Source of the DNA: Bin87 sp963666415
GTDB taxonomy: Bacteria > Chloroflexota > Dehalococcoidia > Lucifugimonadales > UBA3495
Direction of reading: 5' to 3'
DNA length: 64,000 nucleotides
NCBI GenBank assembly: GCA_963666415.2
Contig: CAXXPD010000003.1
Span: forward strand, 4,047,033 to 4,111,032
The notes beneath the pieces were generated by a model. That model searched no databases. It was not told the DNA's origin and saw only the letters and a program-made list of their open reading frames with translations. Position 1 is the stretch's first letter. Every line of letters starts with the position of its first letter. Positions 8,950-18,099 of the stretch are shown here, in pieces. The position numbers and the translations under genes were made by a program.

Positions 8950-9570
8950 CTACCGGGTTTCGGCTACCGTGTTGCGGAATCGCACCGTCCAGAAATGCAC
9001 CGCACCCACCGCGACGAAGACTCCCAGGCAGTACCATATTGGCCCCCAGGGGACACCAAACATCGTCTTGGCAACCACTACCGATGAGAGATAAACGAAG
9101 GCCAGGGCCAGGGTGGTGCTCCTCGTGATGGTCAGAATCACCAGGGTGGGCGCCATCATCAGGAGCGCCGGCCCAGGCAGCACCGCGGCGGTAACTCCAA
9201 TGGCCGTGGCAGCCCCTCGCCCGCCGCGAAATCGCAACCACACCGGCCAGATCTGACCGACGATAGTTGCCACGCCGGCCAGCATACCCGGCAAATTGAC
9301 AGCGTCGTCTGCTCTGAGCGGGACAACGAGATCGGCGAGTGCATTGAACGCCAGCACCGCCACCGCACCCTTGGCGATGTCTGCCAAGGCGACGAACACA
9401 CCCCATTTACGGCCGAAGATACGGCCGACGTTGCGAGCGCCGGCGTTACCGTCGCCGGTCTGCCGGATGTCGGTCTCACCACGTGAGGCGCGCCGGGCAA
9501 CGAGCCAGGCGGTTGGGATGCTGCCCAGCAGGTAGCCGATAACGACCGCTGCGCCGGACAGCCAAAACAT
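8950..9570 (-). CDS. plsY: glycerol-3-phosphate acyltransferase PlsY
   Basis: 206 residues, the normal length. PlsY transfers acyl from acyl-phosphate to glycerol-3-phosphate, the first membrane phospholipid step. Motifs in order are GSIPTAWLVAR (motif 1), TGDGNAGARNVGR (motif 2, normally GSGNIGATN) and WPVWLRFRGGRGAAT (phosphate-binding motif). There are about six membrane segments. It reads leftward, with the ilvE gene upstream about 90 bp away. Confidence 0.95.
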   Translation of the reverse strand: MFWLSGAAVVIGYLLGSIPTAWLVARRASRGETDIRQTGDGNAGARNVGRIFGRKWGVFVALADIAKGAVAVLAFNALADLVVPLRADDAVNLPGMLAGVATIVGQIWPVWLRFRGGRGAATAIGVTAAVLPGPALLMMAPTLVILTITRSTTLALAFVYLSSVVVAKTMFGVPWGPIWYCLGVFVAVGAVHFWTVRFRNTVAETR

Positions 9571-9658
9571 CTGTTACACCACTAGGCCCGGACACCAGCG
9601 CACGGGCGCACCCGTCATTGGGCTCACCAGTCGGCGGGAAAGTCCCACCGAATTGCCG

Positions 9659-10624
9659 CTAGGCTGCGACCACGCTGGGTGTTACCCGCGTGCACCAGTG
9701 GCTGTACTTGGGGTTATTGCCCACCACGATGTCAAAGTACATCTTCTGGATTTGGCTGGAAATGGGGCCCGGTTGCCCGTCCCCAATGGGGCGGCAGTCC
9801 AATTCCACCACCGGCGTAAGGTGCGCTGCGGTGCCGGTGAGAAATACCTCGTCGGCCAGGTACAGCTCGCTACGGTCGATGGATCGCATCTCGATATCGA
9901 TGCCCAGCTCGGTACGGGCCAACTGCATCACGGTATCGCGCGTGATGCCACCGAGAACGTTGTCTTCCAGGGCGGGGGTGAGCAGGCGGCCCTTTTTCAC
10001 CACGAAAATATTCTCGCCGGAACCCTCGGATACGTGGCCGTCGTGGTTGAGCAGAATCGCTTCATCGAAGCCGCTCAGAGTGGCCTCGGTTTTGGCCAGT
10101 ATGCTGTTGACGTAGATGCCGGAAGACTTAACGCGGGCCGGAATCATCGGGTCATCCACTCGTCGCCATGACGACGTACAGCAACGCAGCCGGTCGCTGC
10201 CCAGGTAGTTGCCGAAGGGCACGGTTATTAGGGTGAAGTCGGATGCCAGATCCTGCAGTTTCAGGTTGGCGACCAGTTCCTCGCTCTTGTACGCTAAGGG
10301 TCGGATGTAAATATCCGAGTCGTGCCGGTTTCGCTCCACCAGTTCGACGGTGATATTGCAAAGGTCGTCGGCGGAGTAGGGGATATCGAGCATCAGAATC
10401 TTGCAGCCGTCCAGCAGACGCTCGTAGTGCTCGCGCATCCGGAATATGTTGATGGCCTCCTGCTCGGCGTTCCAGTTGCCCCGAATGCCCTCAAACACAC
10501 CCGTGCCGTAGTGGAGGGCGTGGGTCATTACGCTTACATTGGCCTCTTTCAGCGGTACGAATTGTCCGCGAAAGAACACTTGAAGCTGATCGGTGTTGAC
10601 AGCAGTCTGGCCGTTGGTAGTCAC
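9659..10624 (-). CDS. ilvE: branched-chain amino acid aminotransferase
   Basis: About 321 residues of fold-type IV PLP enzyme. It catalyses the last step of valine, leucine and isoleucine synthesis, or the first step of their breakdown. Visible features are THALHYGTGVFEGIRG, YIRPLAYKS, the PLP lysine in RVKSSGIYVNS, EAILLNHDGHVSEGSGENIF and EVFLTGTAAHLTPV. I prefer the GTG at 10624, preceded by AGGGGG. An ATG at 10684 would add 20 residues unlike the family. Confidence 0.95.
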   Translation of the reverse strand: MTTNGQTAVNTDQLQVFFRGQFVPLKEANVSVMTHALHYGTGVFEGIRGNWNAEQEAINIFRMREHYERLLDGCKILMLDIPYSADDLCNITVELVERNRHDSDIYIRPLAYKSEELVANLKLQDLASDFTLITVPFGNYLGSDRLRCCTSSWRRVDDPMIPARVKSSGIYVNSILAKTEATLSGFDEAILLNHDGHVSEGSGENIFVVKKGRLLTPALEDNVLGGITRDTVMQLARTELGIDIEMRSIDRSELYLADEVFLTGTAAHLTPVVELDCRPIGDGQPGPISSQIQKMYFDIVVGNNPKYSHWCTRVTPSVVAA

Positions 10625-10698
10625 GTAATGCCCCCTGGCGCGAAGATTTCGGTCATTATACCGCCCACCGTACTGACTTGCCAATTCGCCGCGTGGAC

Positions 10699-12160
10699 GT
10701 AACAGTTCAGACTTGGAGAGGTGAATTGGCCGAAGGTTGGTCGGGAATCGCTGGAGCTGGGGGAGGTGGTTATGTCATATATCTGGGATGGATGCGGAAA
10801 TTGACCTCAGCACTGCGGACCGGGATGTGCTGATTGCCATCATTGAGAGGCAACAGGCCATCATCGAGAGCCTGGAGAAACGGATCGCCCAGTTGGAAGG
10901 GCGGGACAAATTGGGCGGCACCCGCAGGATGCCCGGTCTGAAGCCCAAAGCCGAGCAGCAGCCGGCCCAGCCCAAGAAACCACGCAAGCCTCGGCCCCAC
11001 GGCTTTGCTCGCACCCGCATGACGCCCACCCAGCGGGTGGAACACGTGGTGGAACAGTGTCCCGACTGCGGAACCCAGCTGTCCGGTGGCTGGACCCAGC
11101 GCACTCGGGAAGTGATTGACCTGCCCCGGGTTCCGGGGCAGGTAACCGAGCACGCTTATATCGCCCGCACCTGCCCACAGTGCCAACGCTGTTGTACGCC
11201 CACCGCGCAACTGGAGAACATGGTGATGGGCAAGCAACGTCTGGGGGTCAACCTGATCAGCCTGATTGCCGCCCTGCGGGGGGAGGCCAGGCTGCCTTTC
11301 CGCACCATCCAGTGGTACCTGGACACCGTGCATGGGTTGCGCCTCAGCCTGGGAGCCATCGTGGACGCCACGCAAAGGGTGGCTCGCAAGGCCCAGGCTG
11401 AACTGACGGGCATTCTGGAACGCATCCGAGGCAGTCCGGTGGTCCATGCCGATGAGACCGGCTGGCGTGAGGACGGACACAACGGCTACGTGTGGACCTT
11501 CAGCACCCCCACCGAGCGCTACTTCCTGCGTCGGGGCCGCGGCAAGGCCGTGGTGGATGAGGTCCTGGGCGATCAGTTCGCTGGCGTGCTGGTCAGCGAC
11601 TTCTACGCCCCCTATCACCATCACGACGGCCCCAAGCAACGCTGTTGGGCCCACCTGTTGCGGGACATCCACGACCTGCGCGCACTCTACCCCGATGATG
11701 ACCGGCTGGCCCAATGGGCTGACGCCATCCACCAACTCTACCGTCAGGCGACCGCCTTCACCCATCCTTCAGAGCAGCAACGGCCAGAGCAGCAACGGCC
11801 AGAACAGCAACGGCGCACCGCCCAACTGGCCCTGGAACAGCGCCTGCTGGCCCTCTGCCGTACCTACCAGGATGACCCATCGGCCGCCCCAACCAGGCTG
11901 TGCCGACGCATGGAGAACCACATCAAGGAACTCTTCCTCTTTGTGGCTGAACCGGAAGTCCCGCCGGACAACAACGCCGCCGAGCGCAGCCTGCGACCGG
12001 TGGTAATCAGCCGTAAAATCAGCGGTGGCACACGCTCTGCAGCGGGCACTAACACCAAGATGACGCTGGCCTCAATCTTCGGCACCTGGCGCGCACAAGG
12101 CTTCAACCCCCTCACCGCCTGCCGACAACTGCTCACTTCCCCTCAGGCCTGAACAATTAC
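10699..12160 (+). mobile_element. IS66-family element, copy 1
   Basis: Ends GTAACAGTTCAGACTTGG on the left and TGAACAATTAC on the right. The flanks GCGTGGAC (10691-10698) and GCGCGGAC (12161-12168) are an 8-bp duplication with one mismatch. It carries only the large transposase gene, without tnpA or tnpB, as in the ISBst12-type subgroup. Confidence 0.88.
10788..12152 (+). CDS. IS66-family transposase (tnpC type)
   Basis: 454 residues. An N-terminal coiled coil (about 15-45) is followed by a basic linker and a zinc-finger-like region (CPDCGTQLSGGW and CPQCQRC). The DDE domain has VVHADETGWREDG, VLVSDFYAPYH and the C-terminal PPDNNAAERSLRPVVISRKISGGTRS. The start is placed by alignment with the second IS66 copy (15290), whose protein begins MDTEIDL; an in-frame upstream reading from 10737 is possible. 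It is complete and apparently intact. Confidence 0.93.
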   Translation: MDAEIDLSTADRDVLIAIIERQQAIIESLEKRIAQLEGRDKLGGTRRMPGLKPKAEQQPAQPKKPRKPRPHGFARTRMTPTQRVEHVVEQCPDCGTQLSGGWTQRTREVIDLPRVPGQVTEHAYIARTCPQCQRCCTPTAQLENMVMGKQRLGVNLISLIAALRGEARLPFRTIQWYLDTVHGLRLSLGAIVDATQRVARKAQAELTGILERIRGSPVVHADETGWREDGHNGYVWTFSTPTERYFLRRGRGKAVVDEVLGDQFAGVLVSDFYAPYHHHDGPKQRCWAHLLRDIHDLRALYPDDDRLAQWADAIHQLYRQATAFTHPSEQQRPEQQRPEQQRRTAQLALEQRLLALCRTYQDDPSAAPTRLCRRMENHIKELFLFVAEPEVPPDNNAAERSLRPVVISRKISGGTRSAAGTNTKMTLASIFGTWRAQGFNPLTACRQLLTSPQA

Positions 12161-12186
12161 GCGCGGACTCATGAGTACCAACTTTG

Positions 12187-12355
12187 TCATTGCGAGCGTA
12201 TTAATCTGTCATTGCAAGCGCAGCGTGGCAATCCCGTCGCCGTAGCAACGGCGGTTCGCCGACGTGTGTTCAGCCTCATCAAGATTCCCACTCGTCCTGA
12301 ACCTGTCGAAGGACGCTCGCAATGACAGATTGAAGTGGGTACGCGTGACGTCGCG
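12187..12355. repeat. dispersed palindromic intergenic repeat, copy 2
   Basis: Shares with the 6.5-kb copy the ends (TGTCATTGCGAGCG and CGCTCGCAATGACA) and the interior AACGGCGGTTCGCCGACG. The first end motif is partly duplicated (12187 and 12210). It lies between the IS66 element and the coiled-coil gene; nothing else is visible in 12170-12560. Confidence 0.8.
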
Positions 12356-12578
12356 CGGATGCTGGACAGTAAGTTTCTTGTCCAATTTCTCAAAATTGTC
12401 TGAAATTCGTCAACCTCGCCCAAACCGGAATTCGACCCGTCTTTGCTATAAATGGGGCGCTTCCCGGAGCGGCGCTCAAGACGCAGCCTCGCGCTGTATA
12501 CCAACCGCCGCTCCAGGTTATCCCACCTGCCCTCGATGCGATGGCTCCGACCGGCGCCGAGGCGAGAAGGAATGCCAA

Positions 12579-13286
12579 ATGTCAGACCAAATCAACAACG
12601 AACTGGCCCAACGATTGCGCAAGGCCGAAGAAGCCGCCAGCTACATGGAGCAACTGGAATCCCTGGCCTCGCAGGCGCCGGCCCTGCGTGAGCAGGTCAG
12701 CCTGATGCAGCGGATGCAAGAGCGGGAACAGCACCGCCAGGACTCGCTGGACCGGGCTCAGATTGCGATGTCCGCAGCGGCGCAGGCCCAGCAGAATTTG
12801 CCCAGCCTCATCGCTGACGCTGCCAACCTGGTGGATCAACTCGCCCGCACGCTGCGCGAGGTTGACACCTTCCGCCGGGAGGCCACCGCCTCACTCAGCG
12901 TGGTCGACCGCATGGACTACGAGGACGAGCTGGATCAGGCGCTGGAACAGGAGGAAGAGTCTGAAGTCCAGCGCGACACCCAGTCCATTCGCATGATCAT
13001 AGCGTCGCGGCACGGTAGCACGCGGGTGCGCCAGATCATGGAGGAGTTTACGCCGGGATTCGAGGTTTTCGCCGACTGCAACCTGGATGCAAACCCGATG
13101 CGCCGGGAGCTGACCAATCTAATAATGGCTCAGCTGGCCGCCGAAGCTGAATCCAACCGCGCCCAACAGCAGCGCCGGATGCCGCCTCCACCGCCGCCAC
13201 CGGTCGCACCCGATCCTGCGCCGGCTGCTGCAACCTCTGAAGCCACCACGGAACCCATCGGAGGGTCGCTAGGGGAACGAGCCTGA
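12579..13286 (+). CDS. coiled-coil protein of unknown function
   Basis: 235 residues, not recognised. ATG at 12579 follows GAGAAGG. Residues about 1-60 are Glu/Gln-rich heptad-like (EQLESLASQAPALREQV), 60-125 are also helical, and 125-140 are very acidic (EDELDQALEQEEESEVQ). A conserved-looking segment (SIRMIIASRHGSTRVRQIM) comes next. The C-terminus is low-complexity, with eight consecutive prolines and an Ala/Pro stretch. There is no signal peptide or membrane segment. It is followed at once by a hairpin terminator. Confidence 0.7.
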   Translation: MSDQINNELAQRLRKAEEAASYMEQLESLASQAPALREQVSLMQRMQEREQHRQDSLDRAQIAMSAAAQAQQNLPSLIADAANLVDQLARTLREVDTFRREATASLSVVDRMDYEDELDQALEQEEESEVQRDTQSIRMIIASRHGSTRVRQIMEEFTPGFEVFADCNLDANPMRRELTNLIMAQLAAEAESNRAQQQRRMPPPPPPPVAPDPAPAAATSEATTEPIGGSLGERA

Positions 13287-13303
13287 ATAACGGGTGGGCA
13301 GAA

Positions 13304-13328
13304 AAATGGCACCGCGGAGGTGCCATTT
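13304..13328 (+). terminator. hairpin terminator candidate
   Basis: AAATGGCACC and GGTGCCATTT form a perfect 10-bp stem with a 5-base loop, 18 bp after the coiled-coil gene. Flanking A and T runs would make it usable in either direction. Confidence 0.7.
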
Positions 13329-13505
13329 GCGATTTCCGATATCTTCCGGTAACCGCCGATAGTATGTATAATTCAGCGTGTTCCGTGCTCAATATGCACG
13401 TCGCCACCCGTGTTCGACTTCCGATAACGTCCAGCGCCTTCCTGTTACTGCTGGGCCAAAAATGGTATACGTAACGGTATACGTGATTGCACGCACGCAT
13501 AGTCA

Positions 13506-13575
13506 ATGCCGAAACATCCGCGCCAATCACTAACCCCCCAGCGCATCCGCGAGGTCAAAAAGCCGGGCGACTACG
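13506..13575 (+). pseudogene. P4-type tyrosine integrase, 5-prime part
   Basis: ATG at 13506 encodes MPKHPRQSLTPQRIREVKKP and then GDY before being cut by the IS1380 nest. The flanking 5-bp duplication CTACG (13571-13575 and 20660-20664) allows exact re-splicing to ADGNGLYLRVDD at 20665. That restores the usual N-terminal DUF4102 domain of P4-like integrases. A direct repeat GGTATACGT-AAC-GGTATACGT lies just upstream (about 13463-13484) and could be a regulatory site. Confidence 0.88.
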
Positions 13576-13856
13576 CCCGAATCCACCGAAGCGATGGGCC
13601 GTGGCGTTGACACCAGGGATGATGGGCAAGGGAAGGCGAACGGGGCAAGCCCGATTCCAATAGATGGGGATGAGGGCGGCGTGAGATAGCCACACAGACA
13701 CGATGATGGCGGCCCGCGGTGGCGATGCTGGGCGAAATTGTCAGGGTAGTGTGCAGCAAGAGACGCTCGGGGACCAGCCTGGCGCAAGTCTGCGAGGCGG
13801 TCGGGTAGTCTGGTGAGTGGGTCAGATCTCCGTCGGCGTTGACACCAGCGGTGCCG

Positions 13857-13974
13857 TCAGGCTGGGAGTGGAATTGCTCGCAATCGAGCCAAGGCGCGAC
13901 TGAACTGGGTTTTCCAGGGCCAGCGCTGGGGAAGATGCAAAGTGAGGCGGCGCGCTGAGCGGGTGAGCCGTCCG
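13857..13974 (-). pseudogene. IS1380 transposase C-terminal fragment
   Basis: This is the last roughly 38 codons of the copy-b transposase, separated by 5.3 kb from its N-terminal part at 19331-20538. The nucleotide sequence matches the 3-prime end of intact copies (for example 44370-44485) with scattered substitutions. The remaining IS1380 sequence down to 13576 is the non-coding 3-prime end. Confidence 0.85.
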
Positions 13975-14003
13975 CTCGACTTTGTACAAAAGCTAGTACC
14001 GTG

Positions 14004-15121
14004 TCAATCTGGTTTTGTAGGGTAGATATGCTGGAGCTTACGGCGAGCATCTTGGGTGGTAAACCGCCAGTCTATGGCTGATTTTGCTGCGTTGCGCTCG
14101 CGTTCGAGCGCCGCAACCTCTCGCCGCAGCTCCGGCTCATCGCTGATACGGCGGTTCAGACACCCTCTGCTGAAGACGCTCAACTCGATCTCAGCCATGT
14201 TCAGCCAGCTGCCATGCGTAGGAGTGTAATGAAACTCGAGGCGTTGGGCGATGCGCCGAGCTTCGCACGGCTCAAATGCTTCGTAGAGCGAGCCGAGCTT
14301 GTGGGTGTTGAGGTTGTCCAGTACCAGCCTGACCACCTCGGCATCAGGGTAGGCCTCGTCCACCAGCCACCGCATCTGGTGCGCGAAGTCCACGGCAGTG
14401 CGGCGCTCGGTCACCTCCACATGTCTCCATCCACCCTTCGGCTCGCAGATCATGAACAGGTTCCGGGTCCCGTTTCGCTGGTACTCGGTGTCATAGCGTG
14501 CCACCCGTCCGGGGGCAGCCTCGATGGGCGGACGCACCTCCCCAGTCAATTGCCTGGAGGTCTCGTCGAAACACACTACCGGACGCTCCGGATTGTACTC
14601 CGGTTGGTACAGGTCCAGCACGTCCTCCATCCGCGCCACGAACTCCCCGCTCACCTTGGGGATACACCACTCTTTCTTCTGCCAGGGCTTGAGTTCGTTT
14701 TTTTGAGTATCTGGCGCACCGTCTCCAGGGAGATGCTCTCGGCAAACTCCAACTCCACCACCTTGTCGGCCAACAACTGGAGTGTCCAGTGCGTGTGCCC
14801 TTCGGGCGCGGCGCTGCACGCGAAGGCGATCAGGTGCGCTTCCTGCTTGCCGTCCAGCTTGCGCTCCTGGCCCGGCCGCGGTCGGTCATTGATGGCGCCC
14901 TCAAGTCCTTCCTCCACGTACCGCTTCCGCGCTCTGGCGACCGTGGCCGCGTTGACCAACAGCACATCGGCTATCTCACGGTCCCGAAGCCCCTGGTCAG
15001 CCTTGAGCAGCGACAGCGCACGCTTCACGGTGCGCACTGACGCCTTGCCTCGCTGGGACACCTCATTGAGACGGGAGCGTTCGGCCTCGGTCAGCTCTAC
15101 TTTATACTTGATGGCAGCCAT
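14004..15121 (-). CDS. IS630-family transposase, made by -1 frameshifting (copy 1)
   Basis: Two overlapping frames. The first (15121 to about 14690) holds the helix-turn-helix region from MAAIKYKVELTEAERSRL to LETVRQILKK. The second (to 14004) holds the DDE domain: VVCFDETSRQL, LVLDNLNTH and SWLNMAEIELS. They join by a -1 shift on a run of seven A at about 14697-14703, giving LKKNELKPWQKKEW. IS630 elements are known to use such frameshifts, and the second IS630 here has the same A7 run, so this is likely programmed rather than damage. The total is about 370 residues. Confidence 0.88.
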
Positions 15122-15200
15122 GGCTGGGCACTTCCTCACACAAAGATCATGCCCCAGTATGGCTGCTTTCTCATATTATTACAAATCTACCTGGCAACGG

Positions 15201-16653
15201 GTAACAGTTCAGACTTGGTGAGGTGAATTGGCCGAAGGCGGGTTGCCGAACGCTGGCACGGGTGGCGGCGGTTATGTCATATACAGGGAGTGGATACCGA
15301 AATTGACCTGACCACCGCCACCCGCGATGTCCTCATCGCCATCATCGCCCAACTGCAGGCCACCGTTCTGGAACAGCAGCGGGTGATTGAGCGGTTGCAG
15401 CGGCGGATTGCCGAACTGGAAGGCCAGGCGAAACCGGGCGGCCCGCTCCGAATGCCCGGCCTCAAGGCGAAATCGGGCCGGAAGCCCCCAGCGCAGCCGG
15501 GGCCCCGCAAGCAGCGACGCCACGGCTTCGCCCGCCGGCGCATGACACCGACCCACCGGGTGGAGCACGTGATGGAGAACTGTCCCGATTGCGGCGCCCA
15601 CCTGTCCGGCGGCTGGATCCAGCGCACTCGGGAGGTCATCGAGCTGCCGGTGGTTCCCGCGCAAGTCACCGAGCACGTCTACCTTGCTCGGACTTGCCCG
15701 GCCTGCCGACGGCGCTGCACACCTCCGGCGGAACTGGGCGGCGTGGTCTTGGGTCAGCAGCGCCTCGGCGTCAACCTGCTCAGCCTGATCGCCACGCTGC
15801 GGGAAGAGGGGCGGCTGCCCATCCGCAGCGTCCAGTGGTATCTGGACACCGTGCATCAGTTGCGCCTCAGCGTGGGGGCCATCGTGAGCGCCATCCATCG
15901 CACGGCGCAGCGGGCCCAACCGGCAGTGGCCGCGATCCTGGACCGCATCCGCGCCAGCCCAGTGGTCCACGCCGACGAAACCGGCTGGCGTCAGAGCGGG
16001 GCCAACGGCTACGTGTGGACTTTCAGCACCCCCACCGAGCGCTACTTCCTGCGGCGGGGTCGGGGCAAGGCGGTGGTGGACGAGGCGCTGAGCGATGCTT
16101 TCTCCGGAGTGCTGGTCAGCGATTTCTACGCCGCCTACCACCATTACGATGGCCCCAAGCAGCGGTGCTGGGCCCACCTGCTGCGGGACATCCACGACCA
16201 GCGCACCCGCTACCCCAAAGACGCCGCACTGGCCCGATGGGCCGCGGCCGTCCACCAGCTCTATGTCGCAGCCAAAGCCTGCAACCATCACGAGCCATGG
16301 CAAAGGCGTGTTGCCCAACTGGCCTGGGAGCGGAAGCTGCTGGCCATCTGCCGCCCTTTCCTGTCTGACCCGTCGGTTGTCCAGGGCAAGCTGTGCCGGC
16401 GCATCGAGCGCTTCATCAAGGAACTCTTCGTCTTCGTGGCCGAACCGGACGTGCCGTCGGACAACAACCCGGCCGAACGCAGCCTGCGCCACCTGGTCAT
16501 CAGTCGCAAGATCAGCGGCGGCACCCGCTCGGAGCAGGGCACCGAGAGCAAGATGACGCTGGCATCCATCTTCGGCACCTGGCGCGCCCAGGGTCTAAAT
16601 CCTCTCGCCGCCTGCCGTCAACTGCTCATTTCCCCGCAACTCTGAACTGTTAC
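15201..16653 (+). mobile_element. IS66-family element, copy 2
   Basis: Ends GTAACAGTTCAGACTTGG and CTCTGAACTGTTAC, flanked by perfect 8-bp duplications GGCAACGG (15193-15200, 16654-16661). It is inserted within the right end of IS630 element 1. It is a single-gene IS66 like copy 1, but clearly a different sequence. Confidence 0.93.
15290..16645 (+). CDS. IS66-family transposase (tnpC type), copy 2
   Basis: 451 residues, GTG start at 15290. Domain order is as in the 10.8-kb copy: N-terminal coiled coil, Pro/Arg linker, zinc-ribbon (CPDCGAHLSGGW, CPACRRRC) and DDE core (VVHADETGWRQSG, VLVSDFYAAYHHYDG). The C-terminal motif is SDNNPAERSLRHLVISRKIS. It is intact. The two IS66 transposases are similar throughout but differ at many positions, so they are different IS66 species, not recent duplicates. 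Confidence 0.93.
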   Translation: MDTEIDLTTATRDVLIAIIAQLQATVLEQQRVIERLQRRIAELEGQAKPGGPLRMPGLKAKSGRKPPAQPGPRKQRRHGFARRRMTPTHRVEHVMENCPDCGAHLSGGWIQRTREVIELPVVPAQVTEHVYLARTCPACRRRCTPPAELGGVVLGQQRLGVNLLSLIATLREEGRLPIRSVQWYLDTVHQLRLSVGAIVSAIHRTAQRAQPAVAAILDRIRASPVVHADETGWRQSGANGYVWTFSTPTERYFLRRGRGKAVVDEALSDAFSGVLVSDFYAAYHHYDGPKQRCWAHLLRDIHDQRTRYPKDAALARWAAAVHQLYVAAKACNHHEPWQRRVAQLAWERKLLAICRPFLSDPSVVQGKLCRRIERFIKELFVFVAEPDVPSDNNPAERSLRHLVISRKISGGTRSEQGTESKMTLASIFGTWRAQGLNPLAACRQLLISPQL

Positions 16654-16719
16654 GGCAACGGTACTAGATAAATTATAAGAACAGGGTAAGCTCGACCAAA
16701 TCACCAAAAGAGGTCGAGT

Positions 16720-18099
16720 ATGCCTACCCTGCCCGCAGTCATAGTAACCCTGCTGCTGCCCTTTGAGCACCTGTTTGACCCCAGGACCTGGCGCAAAGCC
16801 CAACTCCTGGCCATGGGAGCGATCCTGTCTCCCGGCAAACGCACCGTGTCCTCCGCCCTCAACATCCTGGGGATTGGGCAGCACGGCGACTTCGCCATCT
16901 ATCACCACGTGCTCAACCGTGCCCGATGGTCGCCGCTGCAACTGAGCCGGGTGCTGTTGCTGCTGGTGGCCGGGCGCCTTGGTTCATCCACCGAGCCGTT
17001 GGTGTTCGGCATTGACGAGACGGTGGAACGACGCTGGGGCCGGAAGATTGCGGCCAAGGGGCGGTATCGGGATCCGGTGCGGTCCAAGGACGACCAGGTG
17101 GTGATGACCCCCGGATTGCAATGGGTGAGCCTGATGTTGCTGACGCGTATCGGATGGGCGGGTCGACACTGGGCGCTGCCGTTTTTGACCGCGCTGGTGG
17201 TGTCGGCCCGCTACGACCGGCGCAAAGGTCGCCGGCACCAGACGTTCACCGACTACGCCCAGCAGATGCTGGTCTGCCTGCGCCGATGGCTGCCGGACCG
17301 GGACCTGGTGGTGGTGGCCGATGGCGGCTACGCCAAGCGCGAGTTCCTGCGGCATTGCCAGAACATGTCAAAGCCGATTGTCGTCGTCACCAAACTGCGC
17401 AAGGACGCGTCCCGGTACCAGCCCGCGCCACCGCGGCGGCCCGGCCAGATCGGGCGGCCCCGGGTGGTCGGCGCGCGATTGCCCAGTCCCACGGCGGTGC
17501 TGGACGATCCCGCTACACAATGGATTCCCTACCGCGCCACCGGTTCCGACGGCAGTACCGCCATGGTCGAGCTCGCTTCGGGCGTGGCGCTGTGGTACCA
17601 CGGCGGGCCGCCGCGCCTTCCCATACGTTGGGTCGTCATCAGATACCTGGAGGAGCGCCGCGGGCCCTATGCTTTGCTATGCACCGACACCGAGGCGGAA
17701 CCCCTGCGGATACTGCAGTGGTATCTGCTGCGCTGGCAGGTCGAGGTGACCTTTGAGGAGCTGCGGGCTCACCTGGGCGTGGAAACCCAGCGCCAGTGGT
17801 CGGAACGAGCCATCGCCCGAACCACCCCCGCGCTCTTTGGCCTGTTCAGCGTGGTGACGCTGGCAGCGGATATCCTGATCGAACAGCGTGGCGGCATGGC
17901 GCCGCGCACCGCGGCGTGGTATGACAAAACCAGCCCTTCCTTCGCCGACGCCATCGCCCTGGTCAGACGACACCTCTGGGTGCAGCAGGGAACTTTTATG
18001 CCGTCCGAGCGCGAGCACGAATCGATAAAAGTCCCGCGCCTCTTGTACCACAGGATGCTCGACACGCTAGTATTGAGTCAATCCTGTATTGGCAGGTGA
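16720..18099 (+). CDS. IS4/IS701-like DDE transposase with altered C-terminus
   Basis: 459 residues. The N-terminal region has GAILSPGKRTVSSALNILG. The catalytic region shows VFGIDETVERRWGRKI (Asp), VVVADGGYAKREFL (Asp) and the LRWQVEVTFEELRAHLGVE block (Glu). The last residues VLSQSCIGR are encoded by the inserted IS630. With the insert removed at CTAG the gene would end LDTLAYAA and stop. Only the last four codons are affected, so the protein may still fold. Assignment to IS4 versus IS701 is uncertain. Confidence 0.85.
   Translation: MPTLPAVIVTLLLPFEHLFDPRTWRKAQLLAMGAILSPGKRTVSSALNILGIGQHGDFAIYHHVLNRARWSPLQLSRVLLLLVAGRLGSSTEPLVFGIDETVERRWGRKIAAKGRYRDPVRSKDDQVVMTPGLQWVSLMLLTRIGWAGRHWALPFLTALVVSARYDRRKGRRHQTFTDYAQQMLVCLRRWLPDRDLVVVADGGYAKREFLRHCQNMSKPIVVVTKLRKDASRYQPAPPRRPGQIGRPRVVGARLPSPTAVLDDPATQWIPYRATGSDGSTAMVELASGVALWYHGGPPRLPIRWVVIRYLEERRGPYALLCTDTEAEPLRILQWYLLRWQVEVTFEELRAHLGVETQRQWSERAIARTTPALFGLFSVVTLAADILIEQRGGMAPRTAAWYDKTSPSFADAIALVRRHLWVQQGTFMPSEREHESIKVPRLLYHRMLDTLVLSQSCIGR

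Larger units (their letters stand above)
13995..16665 (-). mobile_element. IS630-family element 1, containing IS66 copy 2
   Basis: Bounded by CTAG at 13993-13996 and 16664-16667 (TA duplication). The inverted ends are GTACCGTGTCAATCTGG and, after removing the IS66, the complement of CTACCTGGCAACGGTAC. It sits upstream of the IS4-like transposase gene inside that element. Confidence 0.85.

Noticed and set aside
13390..13505. Possible tRNA or att site before the integrase (GTGTTCGACTTCC)
   Set aside because: No acceptor or anticodon stem can be assembled around it.
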